Source: Marinitoga lauensis (GTDB lineage: Bacteria > Thermotogota > Thermotogae > Petrotogales > Petrotogaceae). Taken from it: a DNA stretch of 64,000 nucleotides. Position 1 is the first letter of the stretch, and every line of letters starts with the position of its first letter. Under the pieces are notes generated by a model. The model saw only the letters and a program-made list of their open reading frames with translations. It did not search any database and had not been told where the DNA came from. Location: positions 310,001 through 374,000 of the forward strand of contig NZ_QHLX01000002.1 in NCBI RefSeq assembly GCF_004135675.1, given 5' to 3'. The position numbers and the translations under genes are program-made. Shown piece after piece: positions 8,847-19,354 of this stretch.

Positions 8847-10063
8847 AAATATTATTTATCACGCAACATTTTTATCCTGAACAATTTAGAATAAATGATA
8901 TTTTTTTTGAATTAGCAAAAAGAGGTTATGATATAACAGTTTTAACAGGGTTACCAAATTATCCTTCAGGAAAGATACCTAAAGAATATAAATTTTTCAG
9001 AAATAGAAGACAAATAATTAAAGGAGTAAAGATAATAAGAGTTCCATTAATAAGTCGTGGTAAAAGTTTAGTAAGATTAGCATTGAATTATATAAGTTTT
9101 GCTGTAAATTCTACAATTGGAACATTGTTTATAAAAAAAGATTTTGATATTATTATTGGTCATCAAACATCTCCAATCACACAGGTTTTAGGTGGAGTGT
9201 TATTAAAAAAAATAACAAAGAAACCTTTTATAATTTATTGTTTTGATTTATGGCCGGCAAGTTTAGAAACAGCAAAAATAGAACCAGATAATTTCATTTA
9301 TAAATTATTTTCTAAAATAAGTAAGTGGATATATAAACAAGCAGACTATATTTTTATGAGTTCTTTTTCTTTTGAAAAATATTTTAAAGAATATCATAAT
9401 ATCGATAATAATTTAATTTATTTCCCGGTATATGCTGAAACTATTTTTGAAAAAAATAGAAAAGAAAAAATTGAAAATCCATATAATAATAAATTTAATT
9501 TATTATTTGCTGGAAATATTGGAAAAATGCAGAGTGTGGAAACTATTATAAAAGCAGCAGATTTATTAAAAAATAATAACGATATTTTATTTCATATAGT
9601 TGGTGATGGTTCTGAAAAGGATAATATGGTGAATTTAGCCAAATTAAAAAAATTAAAAAATGTTATATTTCATGGTTATCATAAAATTGAAAAAATGAAT
9701 TATTTTTATAGTATAGCAGATACTTTTTTAGTGACTCTTAAAAACAATAAAATTATTTCATATACATTACCTGGTAAAGTTCAATCTTATATGGCTTATG
9801 GAAAACCAATCATTGGGGCGATAAATGGAGAAACTTCGGAGATAATAAATAAAGCAAATTGCGGTATGTGCGGTCCAGCAGAAGATTATGAAGAATTATC
9901 GAAAAATATATTAAAACTATATCAAAATAAGAATTTAATTAAAGAATATGGAGATAATGCAAGAAAGTTTTATGAAAATAATTTTTCAAGAGAGCAGTTT
10001 TTTAAAAGGTTAGAATGTATGTTAGAAAAAATAATAAATAAAAAAGATATAAAGGAGTGCTAA
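8843..10063 (+). CDS. GT4 glycosyltransferase, WbuB-like
   Basis: A 406-residue GT-B protein starting MKILFITQHFYPEQFRINDI, with LTGLPNYPSGK near residue 37 and FDLWPASLE near 135, both typical of WbuB-like enzymes found with the FnlA/FnlB/FnlC genes. The donor-binding half has LLFAGNIGKMQSVET and SYMAYGKPIIGAINGE. The following three genes make UDP-L-FucNAc, so an L-FucNAc transferase role is a fair inference but not shown. The ATG overlaps the stop of the upstream transferase (ATGA) and has GAGAGGGG in front of it. Codon use and AT content match the neighbours. Confidence 0.82.
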   Translation: MKILFITQHFYPEQFRINDIFFELAKRGYDITVLTGLPNYPSGKIPKEYKFFRNRRQIIKGVKIIRVPLISRGKSLVRLALNYISFAVNSTIGTLFIKKDFDIIIGHQTSPITQVLGGVLLKKITKKPFIIYCFDLWPASLETAKIEPDNFIYKLFSKISKWIYKQADYIFMSSFSFEKYFKEYHNIDNNLIYFPVYAETIFEKNRKEKIENPYNNKFNLLFAGNIGKMQSVETIIKAADLLKNNNDILFHIVGDGSEKDNMVNLAKLKKLKNVIFHGYHKIEKMNYFYSIADTFLVTLKNNKIISYTLPGKVQSYMAYGKPIIGAINGETSEIINKANCGMCGPAEDYEELSKNILKLYQNKNLIKEYGDNARKFYENNFSREQFFKRLECMLEKIINKKDIKEC

Positions 10064-10064
10064 A

Positions 10065-11084
10065 ATGTTTAAAGATAAAACATTGTTAATAACAGGTGGG
10101 ACTGGATCATTTGGCAATGCGGTTGTTAGAAGATTTTTAAATACTGATATAAAAGAAATAAGAATATTCTCAAGGGATGAGAAAAAACAGGATGATATGA
10201 GAAAATATTATAAAAATCCAAAATTAAAATTTTATATAGGAGATGTAAGAAATTACGATTCATTAATAGATGCATTTAGAGGGGTAGACTATATCTTTCA
10301 TGCTGCGGCATTAAAACAAGTTCCATCATGTGAGTTTTATCCAATGGAAGCTGTAAGAACAAATGTAATAGGTACAGAAAATGTATTAAATGCAGCAATA
10401 AATGCGGGAGTAAAAAAGGTAATTTGTCTAAGTACAGATAAAGCGGTATATCCAATAAATGCGATGGGAATAACAAAAGCTTTAATGGAAAAAGTAGCAA
10501 TTGCAAAATCCAGAGCAAATAATGGAACAACAATATGTATAACAAGATACGGAAATGTAATGGCTTCAAGAGGTTCTGTAATTCCGTTGTTCATAAACCA
10601 AGTTAGAAATAATCAACCAATAACAATAACGGATCCTAACATGACCAGGTTTATGATGAGTTTAGATGAGGCTGTAGAATTAGTATTATATGCATTTAAA
10701 AACGGAAAAGATGGAGAAATTTTTGTTCAAAAAGCACCAGCTGCAACAATTGGTTTGTTAGGTGAAACAATTAGAAAAATACTGAAGAAACCAAATCATG
10801 AAATAAAAATTATAGGAACAAGACATGGCGAAAAGTTATATGAAACTCTAATAACAAGGGAAGAAATGGTAAGGGCAAAAGATTTAGGGAAATATTACAA
10901 AATAGAACCAGATACAAGGGATTTAAATTATAATAAATATTTTGAAAATGGTGATGAAGTAATAACCCAAGCAGAAGAATATAATTCACATAATACATAT
11001 AGGTTAAAAGAGGAAGAATTAGAAAGTATGCTTTTAAATTTAAGGGAAATACAAGAAGATTTAAAAGAATTTGGAGTGAAATGA
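10065..11084 (+). CDS. capE: UDP-GlcNAc 4,6-dehydratase/5-epimerase (CapE/FnlA)
   Basis: A 339-residue extended SDR enzyme. The Rossmann motif TGGTGSFG lies at residues 10-17, the HAAALKQVPSCEFYPMEA segment near 85-102, and the catalytic region reads STDKAVYPINAMGITKALMEK, where the usual Tyr of YxxxK is replaced by Met as known for CapE/FlaA1-like enzymes. It converts UDP-GlcNAc to UDP-2-acetamido-2,6-dideoxy-L-arabino-hexos-4-ulose, the first step to UDP-L-FucNAc. Its placement directly before CapF and CapG, with 1-bp gaps, supports CapE rather than another SDR. Confidence 0.92.
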   Translation: MFKDKTLLITGGTGSFGNAVVRRFLNTDIKEIRIFSRDEKKQDDMRKYYKNPKLKFYIGDVRNYDSLIDAFRGVDYIFHAAALKQVPSCEFYPMEAVRTNVIGTENVLNAAINAGVKKVICLSTDKAVYPINAMGITKALMEKVAIAKSRANNGTTICITRYGNVMASRGSVIPLFINQVRNNQPITITDPNMTRFMMSLDEAVELVLYAFKNGKDGEIFVQKAPAATIGLLGETIRKILKKPNHEIKIIGTRHGEKLYETLITREEMVRAKDLGKYYKIEPDTRDLNYNKYFENGDEVITQAEEYNSHNTYRLKEEELESMLLNLREIQEDLKEFGVK

Positions 11085-11085
11085 T

Positions 11086-12195
11086 ATGAAAATTCTTGTT
11101 ACAGGAGCCAGAGGTTTTATAGGTAAAAACCTGGTAGTTGAATTAAAAAACAGAGGATATGAAGATATATTTGAATTTACAAGAGAAACAGATAAAAATC
11201 TTTTAGACAAATATACAAAAGAATGTGATTTTGTATATCATTTAGCAGGAGTGAACCGACCAAAAAATGAAGAAGAATTTATGAAAGGAAATTATGGTTT
11301 TACTTCAGAATTATTAGAATTATTAAAAAAGCATAATAATAAAGCACCTATATTAATGACATCGTCTATTCAGGCAGAAAGAGATAATTCATATGGCAGA
11401 AGTAAAAAAGCGGGAGAAGATTTATTATTTTCATATAGTAAAGAAACTGGTGCAAAAGTATTAGTATATAGACTTCCAAACGTATTTGGAAAATGGAGTA
11501 GACCAAATTATAATAGTGCAATAGCAACATTTTGCTACAATATATCAAGAAATTTACCAATAAAAGTAAACGATCCGAAAACAGTATTAAATCTTGTGTA
11601 TATAGATGATGTTGTAGAAGAATTTATTAGAGCATTAAAAAACACTGAAACAAAATCTGGAAAATTTTGTAGTGTTCCGGTAGTATATACTAAAACATTA
11701 GGTGAAATCGTTGATTTATTGTATTCATTTAAAAAAAGCAGAGAAGATAAATCAATACCTGATATGTCAGATTCGTTTGTAAAAAAGCTGTATAGTACAT
11801 ACTTAAGCTTTTTGCCTGAAGATAAGTTTAGTTATGAGTTAAAAATGAACATTGATGATAGAGGTTCTTTCACTGAATTTATAAAAACAATAGATAGAGG
11901 TCAAGTTTCTGTAAATATCTCCAAGCCGGGTATTGTAAAGGGTAATCATTGGCATCATACAAAAAATGAAAAATTTTTAGTAGTGAGTGGAAAAGGAGTT
12001 ATCAGATTCAGAAAGATAGATTCCGATGAAGTAATAGAATATTATGTAAACGGAGATAAATTAGAAGTAATAGATATACCACCAGGATATACACATAATA
12101 TAGAAAATCTTGGAGATACAGATATGGTTACAATAATGTGGGCAAATGAACCATTTGATCCTGAGAATCCTGATACATATTATTTGGAGGTATAA
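11086..12195 (+). CDS. capF: CapF bifunctional reductase/epimerase for UDP-L-FucNAc
   Basis: A 369-residue two-domain protein. The N-terminal SDR domain has VTGARGFIGKNL (residues 5-16), YHLAGVNRP and the YGRSKKAGE catalytic Tyr/Lys segment near 105. From about residue 245 a cupin domain follows, with metal-ligand segment GNHWHHTKNEKFLVVSG and PPGYTHNIENLG. CapF reduces and epimerises the CapE product. The architecture is diagnostic of CapF/FnlB. It sits between capE and capG with tight spacing. Confidence 0.92.
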   Translation: MKILVTGARGFIGKNLVVELKNRGYEDIFEFTRETDKNLLDKYTKECDFVYHLAGVNRPKNEEEFMKGNYGFTSELLELLKKHNNKAPILMTSSIQAERDNSYGRSKKAGEDLLFSYSKETGAKVLVYRLPNVFGKWSRPNYNSAIATFCYNISRNLPIKVNDPKTVLNLVYIDDVVEEFIRALKNTETKSGKFCSVPVVYTKTLGEIVDLLYSFKKSREDKSIPDMSDSFVKKLYSTYLSFLPEDKFSYELKMNIDDRGSFTEFIKTIDRGQVSVNISKPGIVKGNHWHHTKNEKFLVVSGKGVIRFRKIDSDEVIEYYVNGDKLEVIDIPPGYTHNIENLGDTDMVTIMWANEPFDPENPDTYYLEV

Positions 12196-12196
12196 T

Positions 12197-13321
12197 ATGA
12201 AAAAATTAAAAGTAATGACAGTAGTTGGAACAAGACCTGAAATAATAAGATTATCAGAAATAATAAAAAATTAGATAAATCAGAAGCAATAGAACATATA
12301 TTAGTACATACAGGGCAAAATTATGATTACGAATTAAATGAAGTATTTTTTAAAGATTTAGAATTAAGAAAGCCAGATTATTTTTAAATGCAGCAGTTGG
12401 AAAGCCAATGGAAACAATAGGAAATATATTAATGAAAATAGAGCCAATATTAGAAAAAGAAAAACCCGAAGCATTTTTGGTGTTAGGAGATACTAATAGT
12501 TGTTTAAGTGCATATGCAGCAAAAAGAAAACATATTCCAATTTTTCATTATGAAGCAGGAAATAGATGTTTTGATCAAAGAGTACCAGAAGAAATAAATA
12601 GAAAAATAGTAGATCATATAGCAGATATTAATTTGACATACAGCACATTATCAAGAGAATATTTAGTAAAAGAAGGATTTCCACCAGAAAGAGTAATAAA
12701 AATAGGAAGTCCAATGTATGAAGTATTACAAGCAAATATAGAAAAAATTGAAAAATCAGATATACTGAAAAGATTAGGTCTTGAAAAAGATAAATATTTC
12801 TTAGTTTCATCTCATAGAGAAGAAAATGTAGATAATAAAAAGAATTTCTTAAATTTAGTAGAAAGTTTAAATACAATAGCAGAAAAATATCAATTGCCTG
12901 TAATTATAAGTACACATCCAAGAACTAAAAAAAGAATTGAACAATTAGGAATAGAATTTCATCCATTAATAAGACCAATGAAAGCACTGGGTTTTTAGAT
13001 TATGTAAAGTTACAAATGAATGCGAAAGCAGTATTAAGTGATAGTGGAACAATTAGTGAAGAAACATCTATTTTGGGATTAAAAGCATTAAATATAAGAG
13101 AAGCACATGAAAGGCCGGAGGCAATGGAAGAAGCAACGGTTATGATGGTTGGATTAACAAAAGAAAGAATATTACAGGGGCTTGAGGTGTTAGAAATGCA
13201 AAGAAAAGAAACTATAAAAATTGTAAAAGATTATGATGTGGAAAATGTATCAGAAAAAGTGTTAAGAATTATTTTATCTTACACAGATTATGTTAATAGG
13301 ATTGTTTGGGGAAATTATTAA
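12197..13321 (+). CDS. capG: UDP-GlcNAc 2-epimerase family enzyme (CapG/FnlC), three apparent frameshifts
   Basis: The N-terminus MTVVGTRPEIIRLSE, the HYEAGNRCFDQRVPEEINR segment, SSHREENVDN and SDSGTISEE are hallmarks of 2-epimerases. The frame breaks at A6 12265-12270, T5 12381-12385 and T5 12993-12997; one base restored in each gives a continuous protein of about 375 residues, the normal family length. The third repair yields LGFLDYVKLQMNAK, as expected. CapG converts UDP-2-acetamido-2,6-dideoxy-L-talose to UDP-L-FucNAc, the last step of the pathway. Three errors in one conserved gene argue for sequencing error, though true decay near the IS-rich zone cannot be excluded. Confidence 0.85.
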
Positions 13322-13513
13322 TTTATGTAAGGTTATATAAAAACATATTTACAAAAGGATTAATAGAAAAAAGCATCCATTTCCAAAAGATATACTAAAA
13401 GTATGGATAGATAAAGTAGAAAAAGTATAAAAAAGCGACTATGGGGAAAGATTGGAAAAATAGAAGTAAAAAATATATGAATCAGCGAAAAATTAATAGA
13501 AGTAAAAGACGAG
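13322..13513. other. Intergenic stretch with no recognised feature
   Basis: This AT-rich segment between capG and the 0.7-kb repeat has stops in all frames at short intervals. I see no gene, hairpin terminator or clear promoter. Stray coding-like bits are probably debris from IS insertions. Confidence 0.5.
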
Positions 13514-13584
13514 CAAACTATTCCCATATATTTTAATTCATATAGAAAAGGCATATGGAGAAATATTATATTCAGAACAAATAT

Positions 13585-13666
13585 CGTTTTGAGATTCATC
13601 AGAATTAAGGTATTCCTTAACAACTTGAAATTTGAGATCAGGAGAAAAATTTTTATGTTTTCTCAT
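13585..13666 (-). pseudogene. IS3-type OrfA start fragment
   Basis: The minus strand from 13666 reads MRKHKNFSPDLKFQVVKEYL and continues NSDESQNDICSEYN before losing similarity. It closely matches the OrfA of the fuller IS3 element at 22949 (MRKKKKYPSDFKLQVVKEYL). Only the first 25-30 codons remain. The same fragment lies in repeat copy 2 with its start at 25294. Confidence 0.75.
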
Positions 13667-13727
13667 TAAACTCACCTCTATCTTTCTTTAATATTAGAAA
13701 CCAAGTTTCTTATTTTTTCCAAATCTT

Positions 13728-13920
13728 CTAGGTGGAATTGTGCTAGAAATCAAATGCAATAACGGGGTGAAGAAAAAATATGAAAAGTTGAGGGAAAAGG
13801 GAAATAATCCATTAAAAAGGATGCAAGCAATAGTAGCAATAGGATTAAAAATGTTAAGAATAATATTTAAAATAGCAAAAAGTAAAGCAAAGTATGACAC
13901 AGAAAGGGTATATGTATAGG
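13728..13920 (+). pseudogene. IS110-type transposase C-terminal remnant
   Basis: The plus-strand frame ending at 13920 contains KKKYEKLREKGNNPLKRMQA followed by IVAIGLKMLRIIFKIAK. This resembles the end of IS110/IS116 transposases, where a conserved basic helix follows the IPG domain. No start or N-terminal RuvC-like domain is present. The minus-strand open frame across it has a membrane-protein-like composition but is a shadow. A second copy lies at about 25356-25548. Confidence 0.6.
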
Positions 13921-14229
13921 TAAAATGCAGAATTTTCCAATTATGAGAAAATCCTTAATTTAAGAAAAATCGAACTCACTATCCTCAAATAGAACGAAGG
14001 AATGTAAGGAAACTCAAAAAAATTGATTCAGCTGGAATAAAGGGCTAGTTTAAGGCAAAAAATAGTGAAGGGATAAACAAAACAGAAAAATAAAAATAAT
14101 TTGGAAGTAAGCCAAAGATTAAAATAAATACAAAAAATATAAAAATATTTTATGATAAGCTCGTTTTAAATAATAAAAAGAATGAAATTTGGGAGATAAT
14201 AGTAATTCTATCTTAAAAAGGGGGATAAA

Positions 14230-15359
14230 ATGGAGAAAATAGTGTTACACATATATTATGGTTCAAAAGGAACAGCGGGATTATATATAAAAAAAATTGT
14301 TGATGTATTGAAAGAACGGAAAATATCTACTCAAAATTATGTAAATTATTATTTCACATTTAATGAAGCTGAATATAGTAAGATATTTTTTAAATACTCT
14401 GAAAAGATGAATAGAGGTAAATTAAGAAAAATAATAAGATTTATGGAATTAATAATTAATTACATACAAATATACAGACAAATAAAAAAATATCTAGAAA
14501 ATATGATAAAGTGATAATTATATATTCTTTAAATGAAACATATATTCAAAATTATTATTTTCTTAAAGCATTAAAAAATATAGAGAATGTATCAGTTGGC
14601 ATTACAGTTCATGATGTAGTGCCATTTTCTAATATAGGGCCTAATTTTATATTTAAAAATCAAGATCAAATTCTTAGTTTGGGTGATTTTTATATAGTTC
14701 ATAACAATTTTTCAAAAAATGTATTAAGAAATAAATTTCCTATGAAAAAAGATTATATTTTTTTTCATAGATTTCCTCTAATGGACCTCAAAAAATACAA
14801 ATATAAAATTAATAAAAGAAAAAAAGAAAATATAATCAGGTTTTTAATGTTAGGAGTAATGAGAAAAGAAAAAGGACTTGAAATTTTATTCAAAGCGTGG
14901 GAGAAAATTCAAAATGAATATAAGAATGTAGAATTAATAATAGCTGGGTATATCCCATATAATCCAAATTATAATTATATTGAATTAAAAAAAGTCAAGA
15001 TATATAATAAATATTTGACAGATGAAGAATATATCGAGTTTATAATGAATAGTGATTATATTGTATTACCATATACAAAAGGAACAAATAGCGGGATTTT
15101 GTCTACAGTAAGTAGCTTATTAAAACCATCAATCACAAGTGATCTAAAAATGTTTTTGGAATCAGATTTTTCAATAAAAAACTTGATTTTTAAAAAAGGT
15201 GATTCAGAAGATTTGTATAAGGTATTAAAATGGGTAATTGATAATCACAGCAAAGAATATGAAAATTTAGTTAGAAAATTGAATGACAAAGTTGTCAAAT
15301 ATGAAAGAAATTTTTGGAAGGAAGTTGAATATGCATATAAAAAAATTTGTAATAGATGA
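14230..15359 (+). CDS. Glycosyltransferase, GT4-like, one apparent frameshift
   Basis: The gene starts MEKIVLHIYYGSKGTAGLY at 14230. The frame breaks near 14502; restoring one T gives ENYDKVIIIYSLNETYIQNYYF and a protein of about 376 residues. The second half contains TVHDVVPF, RFLMLGVMRKEKGLEILFKAWEK and a donor-site segment YIVLPYTKGTNSGILSTVSS, typical of GT4 enzymes that work on glycan repeat units. Its ribosome-binding site (AAAAAGGGGG) lies at the edge of the 0.7-kb repeat, so the same upstream sequence precedes the GNAT gene at 25860. The substrate is unknown. Confidence 0.7.
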
Positions 15360-16596
15360 AATATTAATTGTGTTTATTTTAATATTATTAAATTTATTAT
15401 ATAGAGAAGTTAATCCTATTGTTAATTATATGTGGAGACTAGATCTAAACTTTTCAATGATTAAATTTATAATTAACCTAATTATGACTTCGATTGCATA
15501 TTTTTTTATACCACAAAAAAACATTGTAATAAAATTTATGTTTGGAATTATTTTATATTACATATATTTTCCAGTAACAGTTTTTGTAAATTATATTGAT
15601 AACTCATTAGAATATAGTTTTTTATTTTTTTCTTCTTTTATAATATCTATTATTTCATATAAACTTATGATCAAATTACCGAAATTAAAAATTGGGAAAA
15701 AAATTAATGAAAAATATTTAGAAATATTTTTTATTTTATATGGTTTATTTATTATACTATATTCTTTAAAAAAGTACAATTCTAATATTAATTTTATTAT
15801 GTATTTATGAACATATATGATATTAGAAAAAAAATAAATTTTATGGATTGATGGATATTTGGTAAAAGGATTTATAATGCTAATATCTCCTTATTTAACT
15901 TTAAGTGGATTTAAAAAAGAAAAATTTTAAATTTAACTATAGCTTTTTTAGGCAATAGTATTCTTTTTTAACCTTTGCTCATAAAATATACTTTTTATAT
16001 TTTTATTGATATTAATTATATCATACGTTTATATAAATTTATTTAATATAATACATTATTTTTGCCAACATTTATGATTTTAATTATGATAATTTCAAAA
16101 TTTATAGCGGTTGTTCAAAATCCCATATAATATATCCTTATCTTGATAGATTTATATATTTGCCGGTATGTTAAATATTTTATATTATAAATTTTTTAAA
16201 ATTAACCCTTTTAATTTTTTTAATGGATCAAAATTGGGATTTTTATTTCAAGTAAAAAATTATCAAAAACCATTAGGATTTATTATAGATACAGCTTACT
16301 TTGGTGGAAAGGGAACAAATGCTAATACTGGATATATCGCTACAGCATATGCAGAACTTGGAATTATTGGTGTTATTATAGCCTCAATATTGCTTGGTTT
16401 TGTTATATATGTAATATATTTAGCTTCAAGAAAAAGTAATTTTTTTGCATTTGTTACAGGAAGTGTATATATATTTGAATTGATAAATTCTTCAATTTTT
16501 CAATTATTTCTAACAGATTATTTTTTAATATATATTTTGATTGTTTATACTATTGATATATCTTCAGATAAATTTATAAAAATAAAAATAATATAA
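15331..16596 (+). CDS. Probable O-antigen/polysaccharide polymerase (Wzy-like), multiple frameshifts
   Basis: The ATG at 15331 follows GGAAGGAAG and overlaps the upstream gene by 29 bp. The first frame (to 15810) encodes at least four hydrophobic helices. The region 15811-16167 keeps coding character but shifts frame several times. The last frame from 16168 gives PGMLNILYYK when read from just upstream, then GGKGTNANTGYIATAYAELG, a periplasmic-loop pattern seen in Wzy/EpsG-like polymerases, and further helices. Length and position among glycosyltransferases and a flippase fit Wzy. The number of breaks suggests either poor sequence or real decay, so function is uncertain. Confidence 0.5.
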
Positions 16597-16759
16597 AATT
16601 TCCTTAAAAGTTTGAGATAGATATAAAAAATTGTCACATAAAAGTTAACACAAATATATTTGATTAAAAAATTTTTCAAGAATAATATAATAAAACCAAA
16701 ATGAATGAACTTTCTGTTAAAAACAGAAAAAGGCAACGATGAATTTTAAAAACAAATAA

Positions 16760-16860
16760 TTTTTTGGTTCAAGAATATCAGAGAAGATATAAGTGGCTCT
16801 CATCTTTAAACAATCAATAAAATCATTAAAATTAATTGGCTTAAATTTCTTAAAATAAAA
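16760..16860 (-). pseudogene. Short IS3 OrfB C-terminal remnant in a 300-bp gap
   Basis: Between the polymerase and the IS5-like element the minus strand reads KKFKPINFNDFIDCLK, matching the extreme C-terminus of the IS3 OrfB at 21571 (EEFKSINFNDFVVCVK). The rest of the gap from 16597 is AT-rich with no further gene that I can see. Confidence 0.5.
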
Positions 16861-16893
16861 ATATTGATTGTCCATTACTAATTTATACATAAG

Positions 16894-17895
16894 CTGTCCA
16901 AAAAGTCTAAATACTAAAAAAATTGGAAACCTTTTTTAACTCATAACCATGAAAAAGATTAAAGAGAGCAATCAAATTAAATAAAATAACAGAAATACCA
17001 ACAAAAGTTAAATAGTTTCTATTTCTAATATACCAAACATATTCAGTCCCAAAATACATATCCATAATGTCATTCACTCGTTCTATTTCCCAACGTAATT
17101 TATAATCGTTTTTAAAAGTCATTAGATTTCATAACATATCTATTATATGATTCAAGATATTTAGTATTTCTCTTATTCAAATCAATAACAGGAATAGAAC
17201 CAGAAGATTTAATTTTTGAAAATATATCATATGAATCATATGCAGCATCTAATAAAATTTTTGAAAAAGATTTTATTGAGATAAATAAATCATCAAAAAA
17301 TTTTGATTCGTGAATAGATGCTTTAGCCACAGTAAAATCAAGAATAAAATCATTGTTGATATCTAAAGATAAATAAAATTTTTTACCAAATTCTTTACCT
17401 TTAGTTGTGTATGTAAACCCAAATTCATTTTTATTAAAAGTAGCTTTAGCTATACCTAATCTAGTATCTTTACAAGGCTTAATTATATTAGCATCTATTG
17501 TTGCGTGTGTTTTATATAATTTTATATTGTTATATATCCAATTAATCTAATCATTATTAATTTTTCTAAAATCTAATTTATTAGCTCTGTATGATATTGT
17601 TTGAAATGAAGGTATTTCATTTATTCCAATTAAAGACAGAAATTCAGGATGATTACGAAATAAACTTTCAGATTTTCTATATGATAATTTTGTCATCTTT
17701 AGTAATATTAATATCTTTAAAATAACTTTATCTGAATATTTTTTCTTCTACCAAAAGAATAATTTGACTCTTTAAAAAATATATCAATAATATTAAAAAC
17801 AAAAATAATTTCATTTTTAACAAAGGAAGTATTGATTTTTCTATTCTTTTGTGTTAACCTTGAATAAGGAGTGCCTATTTTTTACTTTTGGGCAG
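16894..17895 (-). mobile_element. Degenerate IS5/IS4-superfamily element with terminal inverted repeats
   Basis: The ends CTGTCCAAAAAGT (from 16894) and the complement CTGCCCAAAAGT (to 17895) form imperfect inverted repeats bounding about 1.0 kb. The minus strand encodes pieces of a DDE transposase in different frames: HATIDANIIKPCKDTRLGIA with the first Asp, ILLDAAYDSYDIFSKI with the second, and YKLRWEIERVNDIMDMYFG with the Y..R..E signature. The reading frame is broken at several points, so the element is probably not autonomous. It separates the polymerase from the next glycosyltransferase. Confidence 0.72.
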
Positions 17896-18091
17896 TCTAA
17901 ATTTGTACAGTATTTGAGATGGGAAATTTAGACCATCAATGATTTGGGTATAAGACCAAATTATAAAATTTTATATAGTAAAATCAATTTAATTGTTTTT
18001 TTAGTATTAACTTCTCTGAATTGCCTTTATAGGAGTATAATAAATATATTTTTTATCAATTATTAAAATTTTATTGAAGGAGCGAAATACA

Positions 18092-19341
18092 ATGATTGTA
18101 CTATTTAATCTGAATGCGTATTTAGGTGGAGGTGAAGTCTTACTTATAAGACTTGCTAAGAAATTCAAAGAAGAAAATATTAAATTTTGTGTTATTGGAT
18201 ATAAAGGTAGTTATATTTTAGAAGAAGCAGAAAAAAATGGATTTAATTATATAGTTTGGCCATCTAAAAATGATAGTATTTTATATATGAATAAAAGTGA
18301 GAAAAAAGAAGTGATTAAATTCTTTAAAGAAAAGTTTATAAAATATAAAGAGTTAAATATATTTACTTTTTGTTTTAGGGATATATATAATGCGCATTTG
18401 GCGTTTTCTGAATTAACAGAAACAAAAATACATTTTAGTACAGGGATTTATCATCCAAATGATACGAAATATTTATCTAGTTATAGTTTAATAAAGAGAA
18501 AAATAATAAAAAAAAATAAAGAATTATTAAAAAATATGTAGAAAATAACTCCGTAATTTTTATGAATGAGGAAAATTTATATAACTCCATACAATGTTCT
18601 AAAAATTCTCAAATTTGTGAAAAATTAAAAACTAGTTATATAATTCCTCTCCCAATATCTCTTAATAAAAATGTAAAATTAAGAAATTTGTATTCATTGG
18701 ATAGAATAAAAATTATATGGGTTGGAAGATTTGTAGACTTTAAAATTTCTTCGATAATTATGATGATAAATTTTATAAAAGAAAATCCAAAGTACTTTTT
18801 TACCTTAGTAGGATATGGTAATTATAAAAGAAAAATAGAAAGGTATATTAAATTTAATAATATAAAAAATATTAAAATAATAGGGAAATCATCACCAGAA
18901 GAAATAAATAATATTATTAAAGAAAACCATATAGGATATTGTATGGGTACATCAGTTTTAGAAACAGCTAAGTTAGGGCTTCCAACATTAATAGCACCAA
19001 TGTTACCCTCTAATTCCTATAAAAAATTTAAAGAGCCAGTATGTTTAGGTATTTTTGGTGAAAATAGTGGATATAATTTGGGAGAAACAGTTTTAAAAGA
19101 TAATATGAGTTTAAAAAAAATAAAAACTTGTGTAGAAAATATAGTAAATAATTATGAATATTATAGTAGATTAACTTTAAAAAAAATCCAACAATTTGAC
19201 ATAGAATTAATAGCACCGAAATATTATTTAGTAATAAAAAATAGTTCTATGAAATTGCAAAAAAATGAAAAAATTTTTCCTAAAGTTCCAATAATTAAAT
19301 ATTTCTTAAAAAGAATCTATATAAAACTTTTAAGATATTAG
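18092..19341 (+). CDS. Glycosyltransferase, GT4-like, one apparent frameshift
   Basis: The ATG at 18092 lies 11 bases after GAAGGAG and gives MIVLFNLNAYLGGGEVLLIR, the usual acceptor-domain start with a GGGE loop. The frame stops at 18541 after the A6 run 18529-18534. One more A gives LLKKYVENNSVIFMNEENLYN and continues to 19341. The C-terminal half has IIWVGRFVDFK, YKRKIERYIKFNNIKNIKII and GTSVLETAKLGLPTLIAP, fitting a GT4 donor domain. The repaired length is about 416 residues. It is followed 13 bp later by another glycosyltransferase with a strong AGGAGG site. Confidence 0.72.
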
Positions 19342-19354
19342 GAGGACGATAATT

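Larger units (their letters stand above)
13514..14225. repeat. 0.7-kb direct repeat, copy 1 (IS debris)
   Basis: This segment recurs at 25141-25853 in the same orientation and is nearly identical: I found one extra C in copy 2 (CCCC against CCC near 13522) and a T/C difference near 13596. It contains, on the minus strand, the start of an IS3-type OrfA and, on the plus strand, the C-terminal end of an IS110-type transposase, followed by about 300 bases of non-coding DNA. It ends just inside the ribosome-binding GGGGG of the following gene in both places, so it also carries the translation signals of two unrelated genes. Confidence 0.9.

Noticed and set aside
12197..13321. capG as a genuine pseudogene
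   Set aside because: Each of its three breaks is one missing base in a homopolymer and the rest of the protein is perfectly conserved; the same kind of break affects gatA and gatB, so error is more likely.
13694..13900. Minus-strand open frame that looks like a small membrane protein
   Set aside because: It lies antisense to an IS110 transposase remnant inside the duplicated repeat; hydrophobic composition comes from reading an A-rich gene backwards.
16641..17860. TTAACACAAA inverted pair as the ends of the IS5-like element
   Set aside because: The pair at 16894 and 17895 (CTGYCCAAAA) is longer, lies just beyond the transposase end and gives the usual 1-kb size; the other match is short and probably chance.
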